The notes: generated by a model from the letters alone, not told the origin. 64,000 bases of DNA from Shewanella psychromarinicola (GCF_003855155.1 NZ_CP034073.1:1798001-1862000); one strand, 5' to 3'. Shown: positions 26,721-36,376, counted from the first letter of the stretch. A program made the numbers and translations.

Positions 26721-27572
26721 ATGTTTACAGCGGTTTTGGCCATTGCATTAAAAGAAATAAAAGATAACTTTCGAAATCGATGGTTTTTATTTATTGGCTT
26801 AATGCTGACATGTTTATCACTGCTTATCACTTTTGCGGGTTCCGCCGTATCAGGTGAATTAGTTGTGGCTGATTTACCATTACTCATGACCAGTTTGAGT
26901 TCAATGTGCGTGTATATTTTACCATTGACCGCAATATTACTGAGTTACGATAGCTTTATTGGTGAGGAAGAGTCAGGCACTTTGTTGCTACTATTGTCTT
27001 ATCCGGTTACACGTTTACACATCATATTAGGTAAGTTACTCGGCCATCTTTGGGTGTTCAGTTGTACGATTGGTTGGGCTTTTTTTCTGACAGCCATTTT
27101 AGTGTGGACGTTGACTGCCTTCCCGATACAAGAAGTCGTAGTGGCCTTTATTCACTTAATACTGAGCAGTATATTGCTAACGGTATGCTTTGTGTTGTTG
27201 GGTTATATAGTGAGTTTGTTGGTGGTTGAGAAAGCCAAAGCGATAGCGGTGCTGTTATTTCTGTGGGTAATGATTGTGCTGGTATACGATCTTGTTTTGC
27301 TCACATTCATGGTGGCTGATTTACAGGGCTTTTCAAATGCGATTTTTCAGGTATTGATTTTACTCAATCCTAGCGATTTATTTAGGGCAATTATGAGCGG
27401 TGTCGTATTACCAGACATACCACCTCAAGGTGATGTGGTTCAACACCGAGGCAGTAATAGCATGTTAAGTATTGCTCAGATGCCCATCGCTGGGCTTTAT
27501 AGTGGCTTACTATTATGGGTATCGTTTTTACTGATCGTGGGGCAGCAAATATTTAGTCGTAAACGCTTATAA
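26721..27572 (+). CDS. NosY-like ABC transporter permease
   Basis: 283 residues with six hydrophobic segments (first LFIGLMLTCLSLLITFAG; last LYSGLLLWVSFLLIVGQQIF), the ABC-2 type permease layout of NosY including LLSYDSFIGEEESGTLLLLLSYPV. The ATG at 26721 follows AAGGGG; a GTG at 26718 is less likely. Last gene of the sirA unit. It is thought to export a sulfur or copper-related species with NosF for metal-centre assembly; the substrate is not known from sequence. Confidence 0.92.
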   Translation: MFTAVLAIALKEIKDNFRNRWFLFIGLMLTCLSLLITFAGSAVSGELVVADLPLLMTSLSSMCVYILPLTAILLSYDSFIGEEESGTLLLLLSYPVTRLHIILGKLLGHLWVFSCTIGWAFFLTAILVWTLTAFPIQEVVVAFIHLILSSILLTVCFVLLGYIVSLLVVEKAKAIAVLLFLWVMIVLVYDLVLLTFMVADLQGFSNAIFQVLILLNPSDLFRAIMSGVVLPDIPPQGDVVQHRGSNSMLSIAQMPIAGLYSGLLLWVSFLLIVGQQIFSRKRL

Positions 27573-27635
27573 GAGCATTTCATTTGTTAAGGTGTCATCA
27601 AATCAGTGTAAAGGTAAGTTATTGTAATAAAGTAA

Positions 27636-27725
27636 TTTAAATGTGTCAGATTGAGTTTGTTATCACATTGTAGTACCGTTTTTAAATGTATCAGATTGAG
27701 TTTGTTATCACATTATAGCACCGTT
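27636..27725. repeat. 45-bp tandem repeat with CRP-like sites upstream of ToxR-like regulator
   Basis: Two adjacent 45-bp units (27636-27680 and 27681-27725) match at 42 positions. Each contains TGAGTTTGTTATCACA (27652-27667 and 27697-27712), which fits the CRP pattern TGTGA-N6-TCACA with a perfect right half and three of five in the left half. They lie 66-127 bases before the regulator start. CRP acting through a regulator called SirR is described for Shewanella oneidensis sirA; the fit here is inference. Confidence 0.55.
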
Positions 27726-27777
27726 TTTAACTGTACAATTTTGTAACAATTAAATTGGTTTATGATCATTATTCTAG

Positions 27778-29064
27778 GTGCATACGGTGTTAAAAATCAC
27801 TAATTATTTATCACTTGATACTTCAGCTAAGCAACTGATTAATCATCTAAACAATGAGAAAATCCCGCTCACTTTTTCTGAACATGCCGTACTAACTAAA
27901 CTGCTTGATTTTGAATGTAAAATTTACACAAAAGAAGAATTATTAGAGGCTGGCTGGCCTGATAGAGTCGTCGCACCAACGTCACTCACTCAGTGTATTA
28001 GTACCTTGAGACGTAAATTAGAGCCCTTTCAAGACATCCAACTAAAAGCGGTTGCAAGGCGTGGTTATCAGCTTCATATAAGTGAGCAAAGCCATGTTAA
28101 AGTCGTTTCACTGAGTGACAGTGACACGATTCGCGCCGCTTTTTTTGACGTGAGCTTATTGGTTAAAATTGCTGGTGCATTGGTTTTGTTTGGCATACTC
28201 ATTATCTTTTGGTATGGCTGTGAATATCACCAAGTGCTGAAAATTACATCGCAATGGAAAAGTGATAAAGACATTGAGCTCAACATTGGTGGTATTCGTG
28301 AAAGTGCGAAAGTGTTCTATAAAAACGACACGGATCAATTGCATGAATCTAAATGGCAGAAGCACATTGCGCCAAAGACAAATCAACTTAAAGGTTTAAA
28401 GGGGTTTAGCGGTTTTGCTCTCACGAACGGCAGTTCTTATTCATTTGCTACTTGTCCAGGATACACTTTGAATGATTGTGATGGCCAAGGCATTATTAAT
28501 ATCACTATGTTAACCCCTGAACCCGCAGGAATTAACATGGAAAGTTTTATCCCATTATCTAAAAAAATGGAGACTCGAATTCGCTATAATCGAGTGCTTA
28601 TTCCAGAAGGGGATATTGGCGATATTGTTGAGCATCATTACCATGCAGATGTATATTTTCCAATAGCTGGACAAAAGCTCATACGCGCCGACTTAAGTAT
28701 TTCATTAGTGTATCAAGGTGAAAATACTGGCCAGATATACACCACGACATGCATTACCGATGAAGACTGTATAACGACACCGATAAAATTAAAAACCCGT
28801 GGGACATTTAATCAATATCAGCAATCAATTGGCGATGTTGATGTGGATGTGTTTTTTACCAAGATAGATCAAAAAGAGTTCATTAAGCCCGAGCACGTCA
28901 CCGAATCGGCAATGCGTTTTTATCGTGAAGTGAAACGCATGGATATTCAAGAGGAAGAGCTTGTATTTTTTAGGGTTCATACCACTGAAAATACAGCCGT
29001 ATGGATAATGCCATTTATGAGCGACTTAGTTGCTTGGAGTCGTTATGAAAGAGTACAATTTTAA
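27778..29064 (+). CDS. ToxR/CadC-like membrane-bound transcriptional regulator (candidate SirR)
   Basis: 428 residues. N-terminal OmpR-type winged helix (residues ~15-105: LTFSEHAVLTKLLDFECKIYTKEELLEAGWPDRVV; SLTQCISTLRRKLE; VARRGYQL). One membrane helix lies near residue 125-148 (LLVKIAGALVLFGILIIFWYG), followed by a periplasmic domain of ~280 residues with two Cys pairs (CPGYTLNDCDG; TTCITDEDCI) that I do not recognise. It starts at a GTG without a strong Shine-Dalgarno (27787 is another GTG). Position at the end of the sir locus and the CRP-like repeat upstream make it a candidate sir regulator sensing a periplasmic signal. Confidence 0.75.
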   Translation: MHTVLKITNYLSLDTSAKQLINHLNNEKIPLTFSEHAVLTKLLDFECKIYTKEELLEAGWPDRVVAPTSLTQCISTLRRKLEPFQDIQLKAVARRGYQLHISEQSHVKVVSLSDSDTIRAAFFDVSLLVKIAGALVLFGILIIFWYGCEYHQVLKITSQWKSDKDIELNIGGIRESAKVFYKNDTDQLHESKWQKHIAPKTNQLKGLKGFSGFALTNGSSYSFATCPGYTLNDCDGQGIINITMLTPEPAGINMESFIPLSKKMETRIRYNRVLIPEGDIGDIVEHHYHADVYFPIAGQKLIRADLSISLVYQGENTGQIYTTTCITDEDCITTPIKLKTRGTFNQYQQSIGDVDVDVFFTKIDQKEFIKPEHVTESAMRFYREVKRMDIQEEELVFFRVHTTENTAVWIMPFMSDLVAWSRYERVQF

Positions 29065-29190
29065 TCAGTTAAGCTACCCGGAGGGCATAAAAGCTTACAT
29101 TTATAGCCTACTATCGTTGAGATATTATTTGGATTTTCACCAGATCTTAATTCGGTCTTCATTGTGAAAGTTGATTAACAACAATAAAAA

Positions 29191-29215
29191 ATCGGATGAA
29201 ACATTATCATCCGAT
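29191..29215 (-). terminator. intrinsic terminator of fre
   Basis: ATCGGATGA pairs with TCATCCGAT (7-base loop). On the minus strand it is followed by a run of six T. It lies 55 bases past the fre stop. Confidence 0.85.
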
Positions 29216-29270
29216 GTATATCTTGGTCAGCTTAGTCAACTGACCAGTAAACTCTATGCGCAGTTGTTTA

Positions 29271-29969
29271 TTACTTGATAAATGCGAACGCATCACCATA
29301 TAAATGAGTTTCTTCAATCCCAAGTTCACGAAAAACTTCTCGTGCAGCCCCGACCATATCAAAGCGGCCGGCTATGTAGATGTCATAACCATTTAAGCTG
29401 ACAAAATCCTGCTTTATTTGCTCAAGTAAATTTGCTTTTTTGCCTTGCCAAGTACTGCCTGCAAGTTCAACTACAGGAATAAACTCTAACCATGAATGGT
29501 CTGCATGCCATTGACGAGCAATCTCTTGATAGTACATAGCATCTTCGTTACGACAACCCCAATATAGCTGAGTTTGAATCGTTTCGCCGTTAGCAATCTG
29601 CGCTTCAACGATACTTTTAATGTATGAAAAACCCGTGCCGCCAGCAATTAAAATGCGCGGTCTATGGCTATCGCTACGTAAAAATGCGTCGCCAGCCGGG
29701 GCTTCAATATCAATATGAGTCGCAGTTTGAAGGCGTTCAACAACTTGCATGGGATAACTTTCGCTGACCGCAGCACCAATGTGCAATTCAATTAACGCAG
29801 CATTAGGCGCCGAAGCGATAGAAAAAGGACGTTTGTCTTTTTCACCCATGATCACAGATAAGTATTGGCCAGCCTTAAAGTCAAAGGCGGCTTCGGGTTT
29901 AAGGAACACTTGATACACAGCATCATTAAACGGGGTGACTTTTTCAATCTGACAACGAATGGTTTTCAT
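29271..29969 (-). CDS. fre: NAD(P)H-flavin reductase
   Basis: 232 residues, ferredoxin reductase fold. Flavin-binding motif KRPFSIASAP, preceded by FKAGQYLSVIMGE; nicotinamide-binding LIAGGTGFSYIKS; C-terminal YIAGRFDMVGAAREVFRELG. It reduces free flavins, which can serve ferric reduction and prenyl-FMN supply for UbiD. ubiD lies directly upstream on the same strand, an arrangement seen in other gammaproteobacteria. Confidence 0.92.
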   Translation of the reverse strand: MKTIRCQIEKVTPFNDAVYQVFLKPEAAFDFKAGQYLSVIMGEKDKRPFSIASAPNAALIELHIGAAVSESYPMQVVERLQTATHIDIEAPAGDAFLRSDSHRPRILIAGGTGFSYIKSIVEAQIANGETIQTQLYWGCRNEDAMYYQEIARQWHADHSWLEFIPVVELAGSTWQGKKANLLEQIKQDFVSLNGYDIYIAGRFDMVGAAREVFRELGIEETHLYGDAFAFIK

Positions 29970-30048
29970 CTAACGTCCTTTAAACCTTTTTATAATTTTT
30001 ATCAATGAGTTAATTATAGCTATCTACGCCTTAATCAGATCACTGTGG

Positions 30049-31530
30049 TTACAATGTTGGTACATCTTCTATGCCAAGATCATCCCAAATTTGGTCAATT
30101 TTTTGTTTAACCTTAGGATCCATCACAATAGGGGTGCCCCATTCACGGGTGGTTTCGCCTGGCCACTTGTTGGTGGCATCTAAACCCATTTTAGAGCCTA
30201 AACCGGCAACGGGTGAGGCAAAATCCAGATAATCGATAGGGGTATTATCTACCAGCATGGTGTCGCGTGTTGGATCCATCCGGGTAGTAATGGCCCAAAT
30301 AACATCTTGCCAATCACGGCAATTGATATCTTCATCAACCACGATAATAAATTTGGTGTACATAAATTGGCGTAGGAATGACCATGCCCCCATCATGACA
30401 CGCTTAGCATGACCCGGATATTGTTTACGGATTGAAATCACAGCCATACGGTAGGAGCAACCTTCAGGCGGCAGATAAAAATCAATAATCTCTGGGTACT
30501 GCTTACGAAGAATAGGCACAAATACTTCGTTTAATGCCACGCCTAACATAGCGGGTTCATCGGGTGGACGGCCGGTATAGGTACTATGATAAATAGCATC
30601 TTTACGGTGAGTAATATGAGTCACAGTAAATACGGGGAATGAGTCGGTTTCGTTATAATATCCAGTGTGATCGCCGTATGGACCTTCTACTGCTTTCTCA
30701 TCTGGGTCAATATAACCTTCAAGAATAATCTCGCTGGTGGCTGGTACTTCAAGATCGCAGCTAATGGCTTTACAGACTTCGGTACGTTCGCCGCGTAGTA
30801 AACCTGCAAAGGCATATTCACTCATGGAATCTGGCACGGGAGTTACAGCACCTAAAATGGTCACAGGATCGCTACCTAATGCCACTACGACAGGATAACG
30901 CTCTCCAGGATGAAGCTGTTTAAAGTCTTTAAAATCTAAGGCGCCGCCACGATGATCAAGCCAGCGCATAATCAGCTTATTTTTGCCCAATAACTGTTGA
31001 CGGTAAATACCTAGGTTTTGTCTTTTTTGACGTGGCCCTTTAGTGATCGTGAGTCCCCAAGTAACTAATGGGGCGACATCTCCAGGCCAGCAATGTTGGA
31101 TTGGCAACGAGGTTAGGTCAACTTCATCACCGGTTTTAACCACTTGCTGACAAGGCGGATTACGCACTGTTTTAGGCGGCATATTGAGTGCCTGCTTATA
31201 CATAGGTATTTTGGCGATGGCATCTTTAAAGCCACTCGGTGGCTCAGGTTCTTTTAAGAATGCTAATAATTCACCGACTTCACGCAAAGCCAAAGGATCG
31301 TCTTTACCCAATGCCATAGCAACACGTTTAGGCGTGCCAAATAAGTTAACCAGTACCGGCATGGTGTGATTGGTAGGATTTTCAAATAACAGTGCGGGGC
31401 CACCCGATCGTAAAACACGATCAGCGATCTCCGTCATTTCTAAATGAGGGTCAACAGGATAGCTAATGCGCTTTAACTCACCATTTGCTTCCAAATGATC
31501 GATGAAGCTGCGTAAATCTTTAAAACTCAT
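30049..31530 (-). CDS. ubiD: 3-octaprenyl-4-hydroxybenzoate carboxy-lyase
   Basis: 493 residues, full length for UbiD. Typical start [20 protein letters not shown], active-site region [20 protein letters not shown], and C-terminal [16 protein letters not shown]. It decarboxylates the prenylated 4-hydroxybenzoate in ubiquinone synthesis using prenyl-FMN. The start at 31530 is taken from the family; it is preceded by AGGCGG on the minus strand. An in-frame ATG at 31599 is rejected. Confidence 0.95.
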   Translation of the reverse strand: MSFKDLRSFIDHLEANGELKRISYPVDPHLEMTEIADRVLRSGGPALLFENPTNHTMPVLVNLFGTPKRVAMALGKDDPLALREVGELLAFLKEPEPPSGFKDAIAKIPMYKQALNMPPKTVRNPPCQQVVKTGDEVDLTSLPIQHCWPGDVAPLVTWGLTITKGPRQKRQNLGIYRQQLLGKNKLIMRWLDHRGGALDFKDFKQLHPGERYPVVVALGSDPVTILGAVTPVPDSMSEYAFAGLLRGERTEVCKAISCDLEVPATSEIILEGYIDPDEKAVEGPYGDHTGYYNETDSFPVFTVTHITHRKDAIYHSTYTGRPPDEPAMLGVALNEVFVPILRKQYPEIIDFYLPPEGCSYRMAVISIRKQYPGHAKRVMMGAWSFLRQFMYTKFIIVVDEDINCRDWQDVIWAITTRMDPTRDTMLVDNTPIDYLDFASPVAGLGSKMGLDATNKWPGETTREWGTPIVMDPKVKQKIDQIWDDLGIEDVPTL

Positions 31531-31683
31531 GTTTACCGCCTGTAAATCAAATCCAATATGGCGCGCACTATAGCATTTTTCTAATATAGGGTTAACCAAT
31601 TTGATAGACCTATATTACTGATATCGACTTTAGCTATACTTAGGCTAAAATGGTAATAGTCAATAATGTGGTAGAGGTGACTT

Positions 31684-32268
31684 ATGCGAACGAATAAGCA
31701 GTGGACTTTGATGCCATTATTCGGGCTTGGTTGTGTTGTTATACTCAGTATGGCGAGTTCAGCCAGTGCTCAGCCGTCGTTAGCGAATGAGTATTCTAAT
31801 CGTGTTTCGCATTCTGTCAGCTCTCAACATAATCATTATCGCCAACACAATAATCATCACCGAAATCGTGATCCTTGGCGTTGGGGATTTGGTTGGGATC
31901 AAGGCTGGGGAGTTAACCGACATTGGGGCCCAAGTATCGGGATTAGTTTAAGTCATGGCAACAACTGGCGATATGGCTCATATTGGGGGAATGGTTATTC
32001 CCGTAGAAATAACAACGGTTTTTATCCCTATCAACATCAGTTAACTAGCGGATATCAGCCGCAAAATATTAAGCTTATCGACACCATTGTTGCGCCTCAA
32101 CAGCGGACTACGACCCATATTGAGTATGCTTCGGGCTTAAGCCACCTACCTGCAAATGCTAAAGTGATCCAGCGTGCGAACGGGACAGTCTATGAGTGGC
32201 AAGGGGTTGAATATTATTTTGATTGGAACACTCAAACCTATGAGGTTGCTAAAGCAGAGACACCATGA
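31684..32268 (+). CDS. exported His/Trp/Gly-rich protein, DUF6515-like
   Basis: 194 residues: signal peptide ending SASAQPS, then a low-complexity His/Asn/Arg/Trp/Gly region (HNHYRQHNNHHRNRDPWRWG), and a compact C-terminal domain (LPANAKVIQRANGTVYEWQG, then EYYFDWNTQTYEV) seen in small periplasmic proteins of marine gammaproteobacteria. Function unknown. Its 3' end overlaps by 31 bases the convergent remnant of a diguanylate cyclase gene. Confidence 0.7.
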   Translation: MRTNKQWTLMPLFGLGCVVILSMASSASAQPSLANEYSNRVSHSVSSQHNHYRQHNNHHRNRDPWRWGFGWDQGWGVNRHWGPSIGISLSHGNNWRYGSYWGNGYSRRNNNGFYPYQHQLTSGYQPQNIKLIDTIVAPQQRTTTHIEYASGLSHLPANAKVIQRANGTVYEWQGVEYYFDWNTQTYEVAKAETP

Positions 32269-32473
32269 TTGCTGGTATAGAAACAAAATTCAATGCTACC
32301 GTCTGCTTTAGCTTGATACATTGCAGTATCAGCTGCGCTGATTAGCTCCCGACTATTTAAACCATGCTTAGGCAGTATACTAATCCCAATACTCGCCCCC
32401 ACGTGTAAAATATGTTGGCCGATGATAATAGGTTGCTTAATACAGTCCAATAGCTGGTGTATTTTATGTTCTA

Positions 32474-33574
32474 TACCCGTGATCATTGAAAATGCTTGAT
32501 TTTGTCCCAAATGGGATCATCATAGCCCCATGAAACAAATTACACTCTCGCCAGAACAAAAAGTAGCATTGGAAACTCGACATAAAAGCTCGAGTGATAG
32601 GCGTGAGTGTGATCGCATTAAAGCCATTTTACTACGCGATGAAAATTGGCCAACGCCAATGATTGCCCAAGCGTTACGTATTCACGAAACGACCGTAGTT
32701 CGATACATTGATGCCTATGCTCACGACCAAAAACTCACGTGTAATAGTGGCGGCTCCTTAAGTTATCTGAGTCAAGAGCAAACTGAACTATTGATTGCAC
32801 ACCTGTGTGAGGTGACCTACTTGCATAGCCATCAAATAGTCGCTTATATCTCAGAACAATTTCAGATTAAGTACACAGTGTCAGGCCTCAATAAATGGCT
32901 GCATAAACATCAGTTCAGCTATAAAAACCCTAAAGGGGTTCCTCACAAATTTGATGAAGACAAACAAACGGCTTTCATTGAATATTATGAGCAACTAAAA
33001 TCCTCGTTAACCCCTGATGAACCGTTATTATTTATGGATGCGGTTCATCCGACCCAAGCCACAAAAATCACCGCTGGCTGGATAAAAAAAGGCGTTGATA
33101 AACCGATAGAAACGACGGGAAGCCGAACCCGTATTAACGTGGTTGGTGCAATCCGACTTGGTCACTTAACAGAAGCGGTCATTGAGCAATATAGCAAAAC
33201 GGTTAACGGTGCATCCATCATCGATTTTTTAAACCAAATTAGAGCGCGTTACTCAACAAGTGGTGTTATCCATTTGGTGCTTGATGGCGCTGGATACCAT
33301 CGAAATGCCTTAGTGGTTAAAGAGGCTAAAAATCTGAATATAACATTGCATTACCTGCCGCCTTATAGTCCAAATTTAAACCCAATAGAACGATTGTGGA
33401 AGGTGATGAATAAACATGCGAGGAATGGGCAATACTTCGCAACGACAAAAGAATTCCGACGAAAAATCACTGACTTTTTTAGCATCACCCTCCCCGATAT
33501 TGCCGATACACTCGGTGATACAATTAATGATAACTTTCAGAAATTAAAAACTGCAGTTTGAATTCACTTGAGTA
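32474..33574 (+). mobile_element. IS630-family insertion sequence
   Basis: About 1101 bp between two TA copies (32472-32473 and 33575-33576). The exact edges are uncertain by two bases because the left flank reads TATA and the right TATATA. The ends show a weak imperfect inverted repeat (left TACCCGTGATCATTGAAAAT, right end complement TACTCAAGTGAATTCAAACT). A TA duplication is the family rule. It sits inside the diguanylate cyclase gene in opposite orientation. Confidence 0.88.
32530..33561 (+). CDS. IS630-family transposase
   Basis: 343 residues. N-terminal helix-turn-helix (IAQALRIHETTVVRYIDAY), then the Tc1/mariner-type DDE catalytic domain with Asp in LLFMDAVHPTQ, Asp in HLVLDGAGYHRNA, and Glu in YSPNLNPIERLWKVMNKHAR. 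The frame is intact, so the element may still be active. Confidence 0.93.
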   Translation: MKQITLSPEQKVALETRHKSSSDRRECDRIKAILLRDENWPTPMIAQALRIHETTVVRYIDAYAHDQKLTCNSGGSLSYLSQEQTELLIAHLCEVTYLHSHQIVAYISEQFQIKYTVSGLNKWLHKHQFSYKNPKGVPHKFDEDKQTAFIEYYEQLKSSLTPDEPLLFMDAVHPTQATKITAGWIKKGVDKPIETTGSRTRINVVGAIRLGHLTEAVIEQYSKTVNGASIIDFLNQIRARYSTSGVIHLVLDGAGYHRNALVVKEAKNLNITLHYLPPYSPNLNPIERLWKVMNKHARNGQYFATTKEFRRKITDFFSITLPDIADTLGDTINDNFQKLKTAV

Positions 33575-34672
33575 TATATCGATAGGCCCGGTGATCATAT
33601 CGAGCCATACGATAAATTCATCTCCTCCGAATCGACCGACCATATCGGTTGCTCGCAAGTTGTTTACTAAGCGTGAGGCTATGATCATTATAACGTCATC
33701 GCCAATACTGTGGCCGAGTGAATCGTTAATGTCTTTAAATTTATTCAAATCAAGAAACAATAAAGCTGCTTGATCCTCGCCACGTAAATCTCTTGCGATC
33801 GCAGTATCTATTTTTTTTATAAACGCACGACGATTGTAAATCCCTGTTAGTTCGTCATGTTCAGCTAGGAAAATGAGCCTGTCTTGTTGTTCGATCAGTT
33901 TGTGGGTTTGACTGTCTACTTCTTGTTTTAACTCTTCTTTTTTGATCGTAATTTGGGCGAGTGATTGTTTCATTTTATTAAAGTTATCGGCAAGTGCAGA
34001 TAACTCATCGGTATCAGTGAAATTAATCTGGCTGGTTAAATCCCCAGCAGCAAGCGCGTTCATCCCTTGTTTAAGTGAAGCCAATCCTTTTTTAAATCGA
34101 ATCAGCGTTATAAAAGACCATGCCGTAACCAAAATCGCGAGTAGTAACAGTACGGCTCCAACGAGGTATAATAATTTTTGCTGTGTTTGACTCGCTTGTT
34201 TAATTGATAATTGATGAAGTCGGAACATTTCTTCGGTCATTTCTTCAATGGTCATGCTGTATTTAGCTTTAAATAATTGTTCGGCAATCAGTGTTGATGA
34301 AACATCGACTTGTTTGCTGTGGTAGCTATTTTGCGTATTGATGAGCTTTCTAATATTGCTATTGAGCTGATTAAGATTTGCGATAATGAGTTTTTGTTGT
34401 ATCGCCCAGTTGATATCTTCTGCGAGATTTTGGGCCAGTTCTGTTTGGCGTTTATTCAGCTCTGAAAGCCCCTGGCCATCGGTATATTCTTGGTAAAGCC
34501 ACAGCTGGCTTCGCAAGCTATCAATGTTGATCTGCAACTTCATTGAGTAATTGAGTTGGCGATATATTTGCTGCTGATAGTTGTGAATTTGGATCAGCGA
34601 TAAACCAACAATGAACGTGAGAAGTGTGCAGAGTGTTGCGGTTAGCTTTAGGCGCTTAGATAACATCATAAA

Positions 34673-35668
34673 TTACCATCCAGCCTCTGAATTCATAAAA
34701 TCTTCAAGTAATTGACGATCGATAACTTGCCTGAAGTCGACGCTCTTTTCTGTCGGAACTAATTGATTGTCGATGGCCCATTGGCTTTGAATTTGAATGT
34801 TAGAAAAAAGTGCATTACTGAGGGATAATCTAAAAGTATAGTCATTCCAAGAATAATGCAGTTGGGAAGGATCGATATTCAAGATGCGACTAATGTCTAC
34901 CTGAGCAAGATCTGAGTGTGTATGAATATAGTCTATTGCGTCATTAATTGCTTTGAGTAGAGCTAACTTTTCTGAGGCTGATAACGTCGTTTGTTTAAGC
35001 TCGATTAAGTTAAAGGATAAGTGATATAGACCGCGGCTATTGATGACTTTTGTATTTGAGGTTATTTGTTGTGTTAACAAATAACTTAATGGCTCCCAAG
35101 CTGAAATAATATCAACTTCATTATTTAATAATGCTGGAATAAGCTGATCTGCACGTAAATAAATGCGCTCGATAGGCTGTTGAGTTTTATTATACATAAT
35201 CAGTAAACTATCGAAAAAAAACTCACTAGCACTGCTTTTTACTATCCCTACGCGGACGTTGGCTAGATTATTCAGCTGATGATATTTTTGCGGTACTAGG
35301 CTAAGTAATTTGAGATCGTTATCTGATTCGACAAAACTGGCTAATACGGAAAAGTTTGTTTGTTTAAAACTATTAAACATCACCACAGTTTCAGAGGCAG
35401 TGGCGAGATCCACTTGTTTATTGAGCAGCGCATTGAAGCATTTCACCCCACCATCTAATCTAACTAACTCAATATTAAGATTATTACGCTTAAAATAACC
35501 TTGTTGTTCGGCAATAAAAAAGGGTGCAGAAAGTGGCGTATTAGAAACAGCAATTTTAATCGGACCCTTTGCGGCTAAGGTCTTGATGGATGAGTTTTGA
35601 TTAAGATCACAACCCGCAATGCCAATCGCGATTAGGCTCCAAAAAATAATCATTAACACTTTGTGCAT
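34673..35668 (-). CDS. NMT1/SsuA-like solute-binding lipoprotein
   Basis: 331 residues from the ATG at 35668 (a TTG further upstream is possible). Lipoprotein signal ending IAGC. Periplasmic-binding fold of the NMT1/THI5-SsuA type (IKIAVSNTPLSAPFFIAEQQGYFKRNNLNI; LNKQVDLATASETVVM; NEVDIISAWEPL). No ABC permease or ATPase is adjacent; instead it lies 3 bases upstream of the membrane diguanylate cyclase gene. It probably served as a ligand sensor feeding that enzyme rather than an importer. Confidence 0.82.
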   Translation of the reverse strand: MHKVLMIIFWSLIAIGIAGCDLNQNSSIKTLAAKGPIKIAVSNTPLSAPFFIAEQQGYFKRNNLNIELVRLDGGVKCFNALLNKQVDLATASETVVMFNSFKQTNFSVLASFVESDNDLKLLSLVPQKYHQLNNLANVRVGIVKSSASEFFFDSLLIMYNKTQQPIERIYLRADQLIPALLNNEVDIISAWEPLSYLLTQQITSNTKVINSRGLYHLSFNLIELKQTTLSASEKLALLKAINDAIDYIHTHSDLAQVDISRILNIDPSQLHYSWNDYTFRLSLSNALFSNIQIQSQWAIDNQLVPTEKSVDFRQVIDRQLLEDFMNSEAGW

Positions 35669-36017
35669 AAGTGAGATTTCAGTCAAAAGATAAATAATGT
35701 TAAGTGTAGTTAATGTATTATTTTTTGTGAGAAATATTGGTCAATATAATCGTTTTTTTTTAATATTATCAATTAATAACGGAAATACTAAGCTTCTTGT
35801 TAATCATTAATTTACTAAGTAAAGTGATTCATAGTGGCGGCCATTGTGAAAATAAATATTATTTACCATTTAATTCAGATACTTATTTGTTAAATTAGTG
35901 AGACGATCACTGATGGACACCGAGCCATAACGGCTATATTTCGGTTAAGCTGTTTTATGCATGAGCAGAGAATGAATTCGATTGGTATTACTCCGACTAA
36001 GGTTAACTTATGAGTAT
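35669..36017. other. AT-rich intergenic region upstream of the binding-protein gene
   Basis: About 350 bases, very AT-rich up to 35900. I see no gene or RNA gene. The promoter of the binding-protein/cyclase pair is presumably at its left end. Confidence 0.4.
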
Positions 36018-36053
36018 GAAAAAGCCCCAATGCATCCTTTGCATTGGGGCTTT
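36018..36053. terminator. strong intrinsic terminator
   Basis: GCCCCAATGC and GCATTGGGGC form a perfect 10-bp stem with a 6-7-base loop, flanked by AAAAA on the left and TTTT on the right, so it works in both directions. On the minus strand it ends the small unit that starts near 37.2 kb. Confidence 0.85.
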
Positions 36054-36202
36054 TGTTTGCATAGTTTATTTATATTTATATTATTATTTATGCTGCGGTG
36101 GTATCACCACCCTAACGCAATCATTGAGTATCAATTGAAGCTTTAGGGCGTTGCTCAAGCTCATTATTATTATTTGGCTTTGAGCTATCAGCCAAAGGCT
36201 GA

Positions 36203-36376
36203 AATAAAAATGACGTTATTGGCTATTACATCTGGGGAACCAATAACGCCTGAACTGTCAATAAAGCGGCAAGGATGCAAGTATTTTGCGCTTATTATTA
36301 GAATGTTTGTTGCTCTGTTATCAACTTGCTGGGGGACGAGTTGCTAACACTATCAAACATCCTTGCCAAAACGGTT
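36203..36376. repeat. palindromic module, copy 1
   Basis: Part A (36203-36258) forms a hairpin CGTTATTGG/CCAATAACG. Part B (36259-36376) has a 10-bp outer stem GGCAAGGATG/CATCCTTGCC enclosing nested GTTTG/CAAAC and CAACT/AGTTG arms. The same modules recur at 36439-36648. Parts A and B together differ at only three positions between copies; this copy lacks a 36-base stretch present between A and B in the other. A 45-codon ORF (36210-36347) crosses it but has no good ribosome site. Confidence 0.75.

Larger units (their letters stand above)
32238..34669 (-). pseudogene. membrane diguanylate cyclase gene split by IS630 insertion
   Basis: Upstream part (33577-34669): membrane helix, periplasmic sensor of ~140 residues, second helix (LLYLVGAVLLLLAILVTAWSFI), HAMP (ALAAGDLTSQINFTDTDELS), coiled coil and GGDEF domain with the active-site RFGGDEFIVW. 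The reading frame then runs into the insertion. The downstream part (32238-32473) carries the rest of the GGDEF domain (HVGASIGISILPKHG; AADTAMYQAKADG). Removing the element and one TA copy joins ...MITGPID to IEHKIHQLL... in frame at the family's usual spacing, so the gene was intact before insertion. The product is probably inactive because the GGDEF fold is truncated. Confidence 0.88.

Noticed and set aside
34673..35668. ABC importer operon around the NMT1-like protein
   Set aside because: No permease or ATPase gene is adjacent on either side.
36210..36347. 45-codon ORF within palindromic copy 1
   Set aside because: It lacks a ribosome site and is interrupted by stops in the near-identical second copy; the sequence is better explained by its hairpins.
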